DNA of 64,000 nt from Chryseobacterium gleum (lineage in GTDB: Bacteria > Bacteroidota > Bacteroidia > Flavobacteriales_D > Crocinitomicaceae): assembly GCA_945862165.1 (NCBI GenBank), contig CAMAXI010000002.1, positions 186,001 to 250,000 on the forward strand. Direction: 5' to 3'. The notes beneath the pieces are model-generated. The model saw only the letters and a program-made list of their open reading frames with translations. It was not told the origin of the DNA and did no database searches. Of this stretch, positions 10,017 through 17,665 are shown one piece after another. The stretch's first letter is position 1; each line of letters starts with the position of its first letter. The position numbers and the translations under genes were made by a program.

Positions 10017-10055
10017 GTATTATAGGGCTAAATTACACAGGATATTAGATACATC

Positions 10056-10086
10056 CTTGTTTAATTCACAAGTAACTTTATTTTTG
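10056..10086 (+). promoter_or_regulatory. Putative promoter for the secreted protein at 10100
   Basis: TTG (10057-10059), 19 bases, then TATTTTTG (10079-10086), fitting the Bacteroidetes -33/-7 arrangement. The box ends 13 bases before the GTG start at 10100, which supports that start. Confidence 0.55.
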
Positions 10087-10099
10087 CAGAAAAAAAATC

Positions 10100-11002
10100 G
10101 TGCGACTGACCTTTCTGATTTTATCCTTCTTTTTAGTGTATTCTTTCACTGCGAAAGGTCAGATCATCAACAATGACCTAGGAAAAGCGTTCGAGGAACA
10201 ACCATTTTTTCTCCCAAAAGAAATCAAACTTAAAAAAGTAAGAGAGATACGTTGTACCTATTTTGTTAAAAAAACAGGAGACATTATGCGCGATATGGAT
10301 AAACTATCCGTCTACTACTTCAATGAAAAAGGGTATTTATCGAACGTATTTGAAATTCAAGATCCTGGATTAAATGCAGATACAGCGTATTTTGAATATA
10401 AATATTCTCCAAAAGGATTATTAAAAACACTTAGGAAAAATAATTACGTAGGATTTACCTCAACGAATTATAGTTATGACTCTACTGATCAGATTATTAA
10501 AGAAGAATATTACCGAGATATTGCGCTCAACCGAGATTTAACGAATGCGGAATTTAAACAAGATAGTATAATAGACTATGAAACAATGCGTTACAAAGCC
10601 TATCCAAATCAACGAAAAAAGATAGTATATAATAGTTATGGCAACCCTTATTTAGATTTTATCACCTATACAAATGCTAAGGGACAAATTATCGAGATTG
10701 ACAAAAAATTAAAAATGACTTCCGAGATTAACGAAACAAAATACTACTATACTATTTTGAATCAAATAGATAGTCTAGTAAATTTTTCAAGTTTAAGTCC
10801 TAATGAAACAGAATCCATACACTTCAAATACGACACCAAGCAGAATCTAATAAGCAAAAAATCCTATACCAACAAAAAACTACTTTATAGTACAGAATAT
10901 TTATATAACAAGAAAACAGGTGTATTATCTTCCATCATACAGCAAGAAGTAGCAACAAACTTGCTTTCTATTACGCGTTTTGAGACCATTTACTATGATT
11001 AA
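10100..11002 (+). CDS. Secreted hypothetical protein with YD-repeat-like strands
   Basis: 300 residues from a GTG start, chosen because the signal peptide (MRLTFLILSFFLVYSFTAKG) begins there and a promoter box lies 13 bases upstream. The mature part holds repeated strand pairs of the type YFNEKGYLSNVFEIQ, YSPKGLLKTLRKN, YDTKQNLISKKSY and YNKKTGVLSSI. These resemble the YD/RHS-like beta repeats found in many Bacteroidetes secreted proteins of unknown role. There is no T9SS sorting domain, so it is probably periplasmic or outer-membrane associated. Monocistronic between divergent and downstream neighbours. Confidence 0.7.
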   Translation: MRLTFLILSFFLVYSFTAKGQIINNDLGKAFEEQPFFLPKEIKLKKVREIRCTYFVKKTGDIMRDMDKLSVYYFNEKGYLSNVFEIQDPGLNADTAYFEYKYSPKGLLKTLRKNNYVGFTSTNYSYDSTDQIIKEEYYRDIALNRDLTNAEFKQDSIIDYETMRYKAYPNQRKKIVYNSYGNPYLDFITYTNAKGQIIEIDKKLKMTSEINETKYYYTILNQIDSLVNFSSLSPNETESIHFKYDTKQNLISKKSYTNKKLLYSTEYLYNKKTGVLSSIIQQEVATNLLSITRFETIYYD

Positions 11003-11048
11003 ACACTAATTCCTCACGCATAATTTAGAATAAATGACTTCCTTCGCG

Positions 11049-11056
11049 TATCTTTG
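11049..11056 (+). promoter_or_regulatory. Putative -7 box for the pseudouridine synthase gene
   Basis: TATCTTTG, an exact TAnnTTTG match, 18 bases upstream of the ATG at 11075. No clear -33 box is seen. Confidence 0.5.
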
Positions 11057-11074
11057 TGAAAAATTCTGCTCGCG

Positions 11075-12022
11075 ATGAACACAAGAAAAACAGGGAAAGG
11101 TGATTCCTTTTCAAAATTTAAAGACAAAAAAAAATCAATCAAGGTTTCCAATCCTACTAAAGGAAAACCAGCATTTAAAGGAAAACCAGCACCAAATGCA
11201 ACAACAATAACTCCGACTACGGAATCCAAAATAGAAACTCCTTCTCCTAATAAAAAGTTCTTCCCACAAAAAGAACGTGTTCGTAAAGGAGATCCAATGC
11301 CAACCTTTAATGAAAATGAAATTCGTTTAAATAAATTTTTATCGAATGCAGGTGTCGCTTCTAGACGTGAAGCGGACGTATTAATCGGTTCAGGTGTTGT
11401 TAGTGTCAATGATGTGATCGTACTTGAAATGGGCTATAAAATCAAGCCTGGTGATATCGTGAAATACGATGGTCAAACGATTAATGCGGAACCTAAACGC
11501 TACGTTTTATTAAATAAGCCAAAAGATTTCATCACTACGATGGATGACCCTTTGGGAAGAAAAACAGTAATGACTTTGGTACGTAAAGCATGTAAAGAAC
11601 GTATTTATCCTGTTGGTCGCTTAGACCGAGATACAACAGGTGTTCTTTTGTTTACGAATGATGGAGATTTAGCTAAAAAATTAACCCATCCTCGCTATAA
11701 TGCCTCCAAAATTTACCATGTTGAATTGAATAAAGCAGTCATCATGGAAGATGTAGAAAAACTTCGCAAAGGAATCGTATTGGAAGATGGAAAAATTGCT
11801 TGTGATAAAGCGGAATTTATTCCAAATACGGGAAGTCGTGAAATTGGAGTAGAAATTCATTCCGGGAAAAATCGCATTGTACGTCGTATGTTTGAAGCTT
11901 TAGGATATACTGTGGTAAAATTAGACCGTGTACAATTTGCTAGCTTGACAAAAAAGGATCTTCCAAGAGGATTTTACAGACATTTAACAGAAAAAGAAAT
12001 TGCTTTCTTAAAAATGAGTTAA
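11075..12022 (+). CDS. rluB: RsuA/RluB-type pseudouridine synthase
   Basis: 315 residues. It converts a specific uridine in rRNA to pseudouridine; RluB-type enzymes act on 23S rRNA. An S4 RNA-binding domain (about 83-130, LNKFLSNAGVASRREADVLI) precedes the catalytic domain, with RYVLLNKPKDFITT and the signature GRLDRDTTG (181-189, catalytic Asp184). The first 80 residues are a basic, Lys/Pro-rich disordered extension common in Bacteroidetes homologues. The symbol is by family; target specificity cannot be proved from sequence. The next gene starts immediately at the stop codon. Confidence 0.9.
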   Translation: MNTRKTGKGDSFSKFKDKKKSIKVSNPTKGKPAFKGKPAPNATTITPTTESKIETPSPNKKFFPQKERVRKGDPMPTFNENEIRLNKFLSNAGVASRREADVLIGSGVVSVNDVIVLEMGYKIKPGDIVKYDGQTINAEPKRYVLLNKPKDFITTMDDPLGRKTVMTLVRKACKERIYPVGRLDRDTTGVLLFTNDGDLAKKLTHPRYNASKIYHVELNKAVIMEDVEKLRKGIVLEDGKIACDKAEFIPNTGSREIGVEIHSGKNRIVRRMFEALGYTVVKLDRVQFASLTKKDLPRGFYRHLTEKEIAFLKMS

Positions 12023-12694
12023 ATGATTCGGTATTGCTTGGTAAGCTTTAGTTTATTGTTGTTCGTATTCCAAACAGAAGCGCAAGTACAAACCCTTCAT
12101 AACACAGTAGCGAAGGGGACTTTAAATTGTACTGGAGGACTCCAATTCAAAGAAATATCAAACATACATATTTCCCAATCGAACAATTACGCATTTGCGA
12201 TAAATTATTGTTTCAAACACCACTATACGATTGGTTTAGAATCAAATTTAACCGCTTTTACTTCGATTAATTTTACACCATCTGCAAGCTGGACAAGTAA
12301 AAATTTATTGACTGGAATAAATGTACAGCGTAACGACCATCTTTTTAAAACAAAAATGGGGAAATTTAAAGTCGCTTCTATTCTGACGATTGGTGGCGGT
12401 GGTGTGTTTTCAAGCGACGAATTAATTGAACAAAATCAAACAAAAAAAAGCACCTTTAATCCGACTGGTTTTTACACCAACGCTGGTGTAGGTTTACGAC
12501 TCGAATTTTTCAGACGGATTTTTATAGAGATAAAAGAATCAGGTGGTTACCTAGTAAAAAACAAGGTAGATCTACGATTGAGTAACCAAAATAAGATTTC
12601 CACTAAAAATTGGTATATAGAAACACAAATAAAATTTGGTATATTTATGTTTATCAACACATTAGACAAATGTGGAACTTGTCCTAAATGGTAA
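12023..12694 (+). CDS. Secreted, probably outer-membrane, hypothetical protein
   Basis: 223 residues with a signal peptide (about 1-21). The mature chain alternates polar and apolar residues in strand-like blocks (YAFAINYCFKHHYTIGLESNLTAF; FFRRIFIEIKESGGYLV) and ends near an aromatic strand, as small outer-membrane beta-barrel proteins do. The ATG directly follows the stop of the pseudouridine synthase gene with no intervening base, so translation is probably coupled. The final residues include a CGTC motif (DKCGTCPKW). No family is recognised. Confidence 0.7.
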   Translation: MIRYCLVSFSLLLFVFQTEAQVQTLHNTVAKGTLNCTGGLQFKEISNIHISQSNNYAFAINYCFKHHYTIGLESNLTAFTSINFTPSASWTSKNLLTGINVQRNDHLFKTKMGKFKVASILTIGGGGVFSSDELIEQNQTKKSTFNPTGFYTNAGVGLRLEFFRRIFIEIKESGGYLVKNKVDLRLSNQNKISTKNWYIETQIKFGIFMFINTLDKCGTCPKW

Positions 12695-12753
12695 ATTTTA
12701 CCCTTGGATTCAAAAAAATATTATTTTGGACATTAAAATGTCAATAAAAAAAC

Positions 12754-12784
12754 TTGCTACTTGCAAAATAAAGCCTTAAACTTG
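12754..12784 (+). promoter_or_regulatory. Possible promoter for the secreted protein at 12813
   Basis: TTG (12754-12756), 20 bases, then TAAACTTG (12777-12784), one mismatch from TAnnTTTG. Spacing fits the Bacteroidetes pattern. It lies 28 bases before the ATG. Confidence 0.35.
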
Positions 12785-12812
12785 TACCTCTAAAACTGCA
12801 CAAACTAGGTTT

Positions 12813-13613
12813 ATGAAAAACATATTATTTCTTACTCTTCTTTTATTCCTAGGTAATACAGTACTTGCTGCACTATCTATTGAGGGAAGTTACCAAGGAA
12901 AAAATTTGATTGTTCAAAACCCGGAAGATCCAGACGGATTCGGTTATTGCGCTACCAAAGTAACAGTGAATGGTAACATTATGCCAGGTGGTATTGGTGC
13001 AAGTGCCTTTGAAATTGATTTCTCTTATTTTAATCTTCATATTGGACAACAAGTATTTATTGTTATTGAGCATAATTCTGGTTGTGCGCCTAAAATCTTA
13101 AATCCTGAAGTATTACTTCCAAAAAGCACCTTTAAAGTAGCAGAAATTATAGTAAGTGCTTCTGGAAAACTTTCTTGGAAAACTACGGATGAAAATGGTA
13201 AACTTCCATTTATTGTTGAACAGTATCGTTGGGACAAATGGGTGGAAGTTGGACAAGTACAAGGCAAAGGAAAAGCAAGTGCTCCAAACATGTACGACTT
13301 TCAAGTAATTGCCCATTCTGGTCAGAACACGATTCGTGTGATTCAAGTCGATCACACAGGTTCTAAACGTACATCCAAAGAAGTAAAATTCACTTCTAAC
13401 TTACCGGAAGTTAAGAAAACACCGATCAAAGTAAAAGAAGATATTAAATTTACTGCTTCTGAACGACCAATAGAAACGAAATATGAAATCTACGACGCAT
13501 ATGGAAACATTGTTAAAAAAGGATTCGGGTCAAGCGTAAATTGTAGTACCTTGGTAAAAGGTGCTTACTACATCAATTTCGACAATAAAACGGAGAAATT
13601 CGTTAAAAGCTAA
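12813..13613 (+). CDS. Secreted hypothetical protein with T9SS-like C-terminal strand domain
   Basis: 266 residues with a signal peptide (about 1-19). The N-terminal domain starts ALSIEGSYQGKNLIVQNPED and has two Cys (in GYCATKV and NSGCAPK). The C-terminal 60 residues (YEIYDAYGNIVKKGFGSSVNCS, then GAYYINFDNKTEKFVKS) look like a short T9SS-type sorting domain: a YDAYGN turn, then a GAYYI strand ending in a basic tail. This predicts a Sec-exported, possibly T9SS-exported protein. Its molecular function is unknown. The methylmalonyl-CoA epimerase gene follows after 16 bases. Confidence 0.75.
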   Translation: MKNILFLTLLLFLGNTVLAALSIEGSYQGKNLIVQNPEDPDGFGYCATKVTVNGNIMPGGIGASAFEIDFSYFNLHIGQQVFIVIEHNSGCAPKILNPEVLLPKSTFKVAEIIVSASGKLSWKTTDENGKLPFIVEQYRWDKWVEVGQVQGKGKASAPNMYDFQVIAHSGQNTIRVIQVDHTGSKRTSKEVKFTSNLPEVKKTPIKVKEDIKFTASERPIETKYEIYDAYGNIVKKGFGSSVNCSTLVKGAYYINFDNKTEKFVKS

Positions 13614-13629
13614 TTCAGCTTTCACTCTC

Positions 13630-14031
13630 ATGAAAAAAATAGAACACCTGGGAATTGCAGTTGCTAACTTGCAAGATTCAATTACTATGTTCGAAAAATT
13701 ATTGAACACTACTTGCTACAAAACAGAAGAAGTAGTTTCAGAAGGTGTTCGCACCGCTTTTTTTCAAGTAGGAGAATCCAAAATTGAACTTTTAGAGGCT
13801 ACAAATCCAGATAGTCCGATCGCTAAATTCATCGCTAAACAAAGCGGAGGAATACATCACATTGCATTTGAAGTAGAAGATATTGAATCTGAAATGAAAC
13901 GACTAAAAGCCTTAGATTTTATCTTAATTCAAGAAAGTCCAAAAGACGGGGCTGACAATAAACGTATCGCCTTTTTACATCCAAAAAGCACGAACGGTGT
14001 TTTAGTAGAACTCTGTCAAGAAAAGAAATAA
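13630..14031 (+). CDS. mce: Methylmalonyl-CoA epimerase
   Basis: 133 residues from the ATG at 13630. An upstream in-frame start would overlap the previous gene and add residues foreign to the family. It interconverts (R)- and (S)-methylmalonyl-CoA in the propionate/succinate pathway. The vicinal oxygen chelate fold is clear: KKIEHLGIAVANL with metal ligand His6, GGIHHIAFEVED (His77) and the last strand GVLVEL (Glu127). The length is normal for the family. It lies 16 bases after the secreted protein gene and 47 bases before the cystathionine gamma-synthase family gene. No mutase gene is in the window. Confidence 0.93.
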   Translation: MKKIEHLGIAVANLQDSITMFEKLLNTTCYKTEEVVSEGVRTAFFQVGESKIELLEATNPDSPIAKFIAKQSGGIHHIAFEVEDIESEMKRLKALDFILIQESPKDGADNKRIAFLHPKSTNGVLVELCQEKK

Positions 14032-14078
14032 GATTCCTGCATAAATTTCCTTATTTTTCTTGCTCTAAATTTTCAACT

Positions 14079-15218
14079 ATGAAATTCGCAACAAAAGCAA
14101 TCCACGCTGGTGTTCACCCAGACGAATCGACAGGTGCAATTATGACACCAATTTACCAAACTTCTACCTATGTGCAAGATGGTGTTGGAAATCACAAAGG
14201 ATACGAATATTCTCGTACATTGAATCCAACGCGACATGCATTAGAAAAAAATATTGCGGCAATTGAAAATGGACGTTTTGGAGCGGCATTTGGTTCAGGA
14301 TTAGCTGCAATTGATTGTGTAGTAAAAATGTTAAGTCCTGGGGATGAAGTAATCTCTACAAACGATTTGTATGGTGGTACATACCGATTGTTTACCACAA
14401 TTTTCGCAAAATACGGCATCCAATTTCATTTTGTGGATATGTCCAATGCTTCCAACATTGAAAATTATATTACAACAAATACAAAATTGATTTGGGTGGA
14501 AACACCAACGAATCCGATGATGAATATCGTAGATATCGAGGCGGTTTCTCAAATTGCAAAAAAAGCAGGCGCAATATTAGCGGTTGACAATACATTTGCT
14601 ACCCCTTATTTACAAACTCCGATTGATTTAGGGGCAGATATTGTAATGCATTCAGCAACGAAATATTTAGGCGGTCACTCGGATGTGGTTATGGGAATTT
14701 TAGTAACCGACAATGAAGAAATTTCGAAAGAAATGTACCGCATTCAAAATTCTACCGGAGCGGTTACAGCACCGATGGATTCGTTCTTAGTGTTACGTGG
14801 TATCAAAACATTACACTTACGCGTTCAACGTCATTGCGAAAACGGCGCTGAAATAGCGCACTGGTTGGTGAAACATCCAAAAGTGGATAAAGTATACTGG
14901 CCAGGATTTGAAACGCACCCTAATCACGCAATCGCAAAAAAACAAATGCGTGATTTTGGGGGGATGATTTCCTTTACATTGAAAGGTAATAACATCGAAG
15001 ATGCACGCACACTTGTCAAAAAAGTAGCAGTTTTTGCATTAGCAGAATCCTTAGGTGGCGTGGAATCGTTGATTGGTCACCCAGCAACCATGACACATGC
15101 TTCAATTCCGAAAGAAGCCCGTGAAAAAATAGGTATTGTTGACTCCTTAATTCGTTTAAGTGTTGGTGTAGAAGATGTGGAAGATTTGATTGCAGATTTA
15201 GAACAAGCGCTTGATTGA
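14079..15218 (+). CDS. Cystathionine gamma-synthase/beta-lyase family PLP enzyme
   Basis: 379 residues of the Cys/Met metabolism PLP-dependent family. The PLP lysine is Lys195 in HSATKYLGGHSD. Other markers are YEYSRTLNPTRHALE, the FGSGLAAI phosphate-binding loop and VDNTFATPYLQ. Family members make or cleave cystathionine, linking homoserine, cysteine and methionine. Gamma-synthase (metB) and gamma-lyase cannot be separated safely by eye, so no symbol is given. The 47 bases upstream are too short for a SAM riboswitch, and I see none. Confidence 0.9.
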   Translation: MKFATKAIHAGVHPDESTGAIMTPIYQTSTYVQDGVGNHKGYEYSRTLNPTRHALEKNIAAIENGRFGAAFGSGLAAIDCVVKMLSPGDEVISTNDLYGGTYRLFTTIFAKYGIQFHFVDMSNASNIENYITTNTKLIWVETPTNPMMNIVDIEAVSQIAKKAGAILAVDNTFATPYLQTPIDLGADIVMHSATKYLGGHSDVVMGILVTDNEEISKEMYRIQNSTGAVTAPMDSFLVLRGIKTLHLRVQRHCENGAEIAHWLVKHPKVDKVYWPGFETHPNHAIAKKQMRDFGGMISFTLKGNNIEDARTLVKKVAVFALAESLGGVESLIGHPATMTHASIPKEAREKIGIVDSLIRLSVGVEDVEDLIADLEQALD

Positions 15219-15275
15219 TTATGAATTTATCAGCTATAAACGCATAATCTCCATAAAAAGTATCAAATATTTTTA

Positions 15276-15283
15276 TAACTTTG
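15276..15283 (+). promoter_or_regulatory. Putative -7 box for queA
   Basis: TAACTTTG followed by CA, an exact TAnnTTTG match, 55 bases upstream of the queA ATG. Confidence 0.55.
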
Positions 15284-15338
15284 CATTCTTTTGGACTTTC
15301 CAAAAAAGCAGCGAAAAGCACTTAAATAATACGACGAT

Positions 15339-16397
15339 ATGAGTAAAATGAAACTTTCCGAATTCAGTTTCGATGTTCCGCACGAATTAATTGCACAACA
15401 TCCAACTGAAAATCGCGATGAAGCGAGAATGATGGTAATCAATCGTAAGGAGAACAAAATTGAACATAAATTATTCAAAGACATCATTAATTATTTTGAC
15501 GATGGCGATGTAATGATCACTAATAATTCACGTGTTTTTCCAGCACGTATGTATGGAAACAAAGAAAAAACAGGAGCAAAAATTGAAGTATTTTTGTTAC
15601 GTGAATTAAATCGTGAGTCCTTGCTATGGGACGTTTTGGTAGACCCAGCTCGTAAAATTCGTATTGGAAATAAATTATATTTCGGAGATGATGATTCATT
15701 AGTTGCAGAGGTAATTGATAATACAACATCAAGAGGTAGAACATTGCGTTTCTTATTTGATGGTGATTACGATGAATTTAAAGCAAAAATTACAGAATTA
15801 GGAGAAACTCCACTTCCAAAATACATCGAACGTGCTGTAGAACCAGAAGATGAAGAACGTTACCAAACAATTTATGCAAAAGTAGAAGGGGCTGTTGCGG
15901 CACCAACTGCTGGACTTCACTTTTCCCGTGAATTATTAAAGCGTTTAGAAATTAAAGGGATAGACTTCGCTGAATTAACATTACATGTTGGTTTAGGTTC
16001 ATTTAGAACTGTGGAAGTGGAAGACCTAACAAAACATAAAATGGATTCAGAACAGGTTATTATCCCTGAAAAATGTGCTGAATTAGTAAACAATGCGAAA
16101 CGCAACAAGAAACGCGTTTGTGCAGTTGGGACAACAACAATGCGTGCTATCGAAACTTCTGTATCTACCGAAGGCATGTTAAAGCCTTTTGATGGTTGGA
16201 CAAACAAATTTATTTATCCTCCTTTTGATTTTAGTATTGCAGATAGTTTGATTACAAATTTCCACCAACCATTATCCACTTTATTAATGATGATTTCAGC
16301 ATTTTGCGGGCATGATTTAATGATTGAAGCATATAAAACTGCGATTAAAGAAAATTATCGTTTTTACACCTATGGGGATGTAATGTTAATTATTTGA
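15339..16397 (+). CDS. queA: tRNA preQ1(34) S-adenosylmethionine ribosyltransferase-isomerase
   Basis: 352 residues. It transfers and isomerises the ribosyl group of SAM onto preQ1 at the wobble base of GUN-decoding tRNAs, forming epoxyqueuosine. Family marks are [17 protein letters not shown] at the start, [44 protein letters not shown] and the C-terminal [16 protein letters not shown]. Full length, with its own -7 box and followed by a strong terminator. Confidence 0.96.
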   Translation: MSKMKLSEFSFDVPHELIAQHPTENRDEARMMVINRKENKIEHKLFKDIINYFDDGDVMITNNSRVFPARMYGNKEKTGAKIEVFLLRELNRESLLWDVLVDPARKIRIGNKLYFGDDDSLVAEVIDNTTSRGRTLRFLFDGDYDEFKAKITELGETPLPKYIERAVEPEDEERYQTIYAKVEGAVAAPTAGLHFSRELLKRLEIKGIDFAELTLHVGLGSFRTVEVEDLTKHKMDSEQVIIPEKCAELVNNAKRNKKRVCAVGTTTMRAIETSVSTEGMLKPFDGWTNKFIYPPFDFSIADSLITNFHQPLSTLLMMISAFCGHDLMIEAYKTAIKENYRFYTYGDVMLII

Positions 16398-16414
16398 TGT
16401 ATAAATTGAATGTA

Positions 16415-16458
16415 TAAACAATGAAGGGGCGAAATATTTTACGCCCCTTCATTGTTTA
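16415..16458. terminator. Bidirectional intrinsic terminator
   Basis: A perfect 17-bp inverted repeat (16415-16431 with 16442-16458) with a ten-base AT loop, between convergent queA and the serine hydrolase gene. A GGGGCG/CGCCCC core makes it stable. Confidence 0.85.
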
Positions 16459-16471
16459 AAAACGTTCGTAA

Positions 16472-17632
16472 TTATTCTTCAGCCTTGTATTCAAAAGGAT
16501 ATCCATCGAACATTTCGGTCAATCGATGCACTTGATAAACACTTCGTGTATACGCATTCGATAATGCAATAATACATACTGTGTCTCCTCGAAGGGTTGC
16601 ATAGCATCCCGTATTTCCATGCCACCATCCTGTATGAAAGAAATATGGTTTTTTATCCGGAACTTCCACCATGCGCATTCCTAACCCATAATTTCTAGTT
16701 CCTGGATTTTCATAACTATACCCTTTGTATATTTCATTGCGTACTTTTTTCGAGAGAAAATCCGTTGAATAAGTAGCAATATCCATTTTAAGTAAATCTC
16801 GTGCAGTACTGTACATGTTTTTATCCCCATAAATTCCATCTAAAAAATCAACTGCCTGTATTTGAAAACGAGAATTATAGGATGGGGATATTTCATTTAT
16901 CTTATCCGGCGTATCTAGTATAAAACTATTAGACATTTTTAATGGATCGAACACTAGCATTTTCATCGCTTCTGGAAATTTTATTTCAGTAACTTTCTCT
17001 ACAACAAGCGCTAACAAAGCATAATTGGTATTGCAATACGCAAAATGTGTCCCTGGAGGGAAATTCAGTGGAAATACGTGTTTATTCAAAAGTTTCAACA
17101 CATCTAGATTGGTCATCTTTTTAGAATGGTCCCAAATACGATCTGCAAAATAACCATAATAGGGTACGCCGCTACGATGTGTTAATAACATACGAATCGT
17201 GATCCCTTTGTACGGGAAAATTGGTAAATATTTACGGACATCGTCTTCTAATGAAAGCTTATTTTTGTCCACCAAACGCATGATTGCTAATGCAGTAACA
17301 GATTTACTTATGGAAGCAAGGTGAATTGGGGTATTTATTTCCAATTTTTTTTCTTTGGCATAATCTAAATAACCGTCTACCTTTTCAAAAATTATTTTTC
17401 CATTTTTTGCCACCAAAAACATTCCATTAAATTTATCATTCCCAAGTATTTGATCGTAAAATGGATAAATGTGTTTTCTTTTATTTGTAATATATTGTTT
17501 AGAAATTGCATTAAATTTCGGGGTATATTTTGGAATATCTAATGCAAATTTTGTAGCCTTTTCGTTATTATCCGTACAGGATGAATTTGTAATCAATACC
17601 AGAAAAAAAAGAAAATAAATGCCGTGTTTCAT
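16472..17632 (-). CDS. Serine hydrolase lipoprotein, class C beta-lactamase-like
   Basis: 386 residues from the ATG at 17632, chosen because it begins a lipoprotein signal peptide (lipobox NSSC, Cys19). An in-frame ATG at 17665, abutting the stop of the upstream gene, would add 11 residues and spoil it. Domain PF00144 is shown by S107-I-S-K110 in HLASISKSV (catalytic Ser and Lys), YCN in FAYCNTNYA, and HTG in FFHTGWWHGNTG. Such proteins hydrolyse D-Ala peptides or esters in the periplasm. True beta-lactamase activity cannot be assumed. It lies directly downstream of the helicase gene. Confidence 0.85.
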   Translation of the reverse strand: MKHGIYFLFFLVLITNSSCTDNNEKATKFALDIPKYTPKFNAISKQYITNKRKHIYPFYDQILGNDKFNGMFLVAKNGKIIFEKVDGYLDYAKEKKLEINTPIHLASISKSVTALAIMRLVDKNKLSLEDDVRKYLPIFPYKGITIRMLLTHRSGVPYYGYFADRIWDHSKKMTNLDVLKLLNKHVFPLNFPPGTHFAYCNTNYALLALVVEKVTEIKFPEAMKMLVFDPLKMSNSFILDTPDKINEISPSYNSRFQIQAVDFLDGIYGDKNMYSTARDLLKMDIATYSTDFLSKKVRNEIYKGYSYENPGTRNYGLGMRMVEVPDKKPYFFHTGWWHGNTGCYATLRGDTVCIIALSNAYTRSVYQVHRLTEMFDGYPFEYKAEE

Positions 17633-17665
17633 AGGATTAACAAAAATACTAAAATTGCTATACAT

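Noticed and set aside
13561-13629. Longer N-terminus for methylmalonyl-CoA epimerase
   Set aside because: It would overlap the previous gene by 53 bases; the family start MKKIEHLGIAVANL is at 13630.
14032-14078. SAM riboswitch before the cystathionine gamma-synthase family gene
   Set aside because: Only 47 bases are available and no stem structure is visible.
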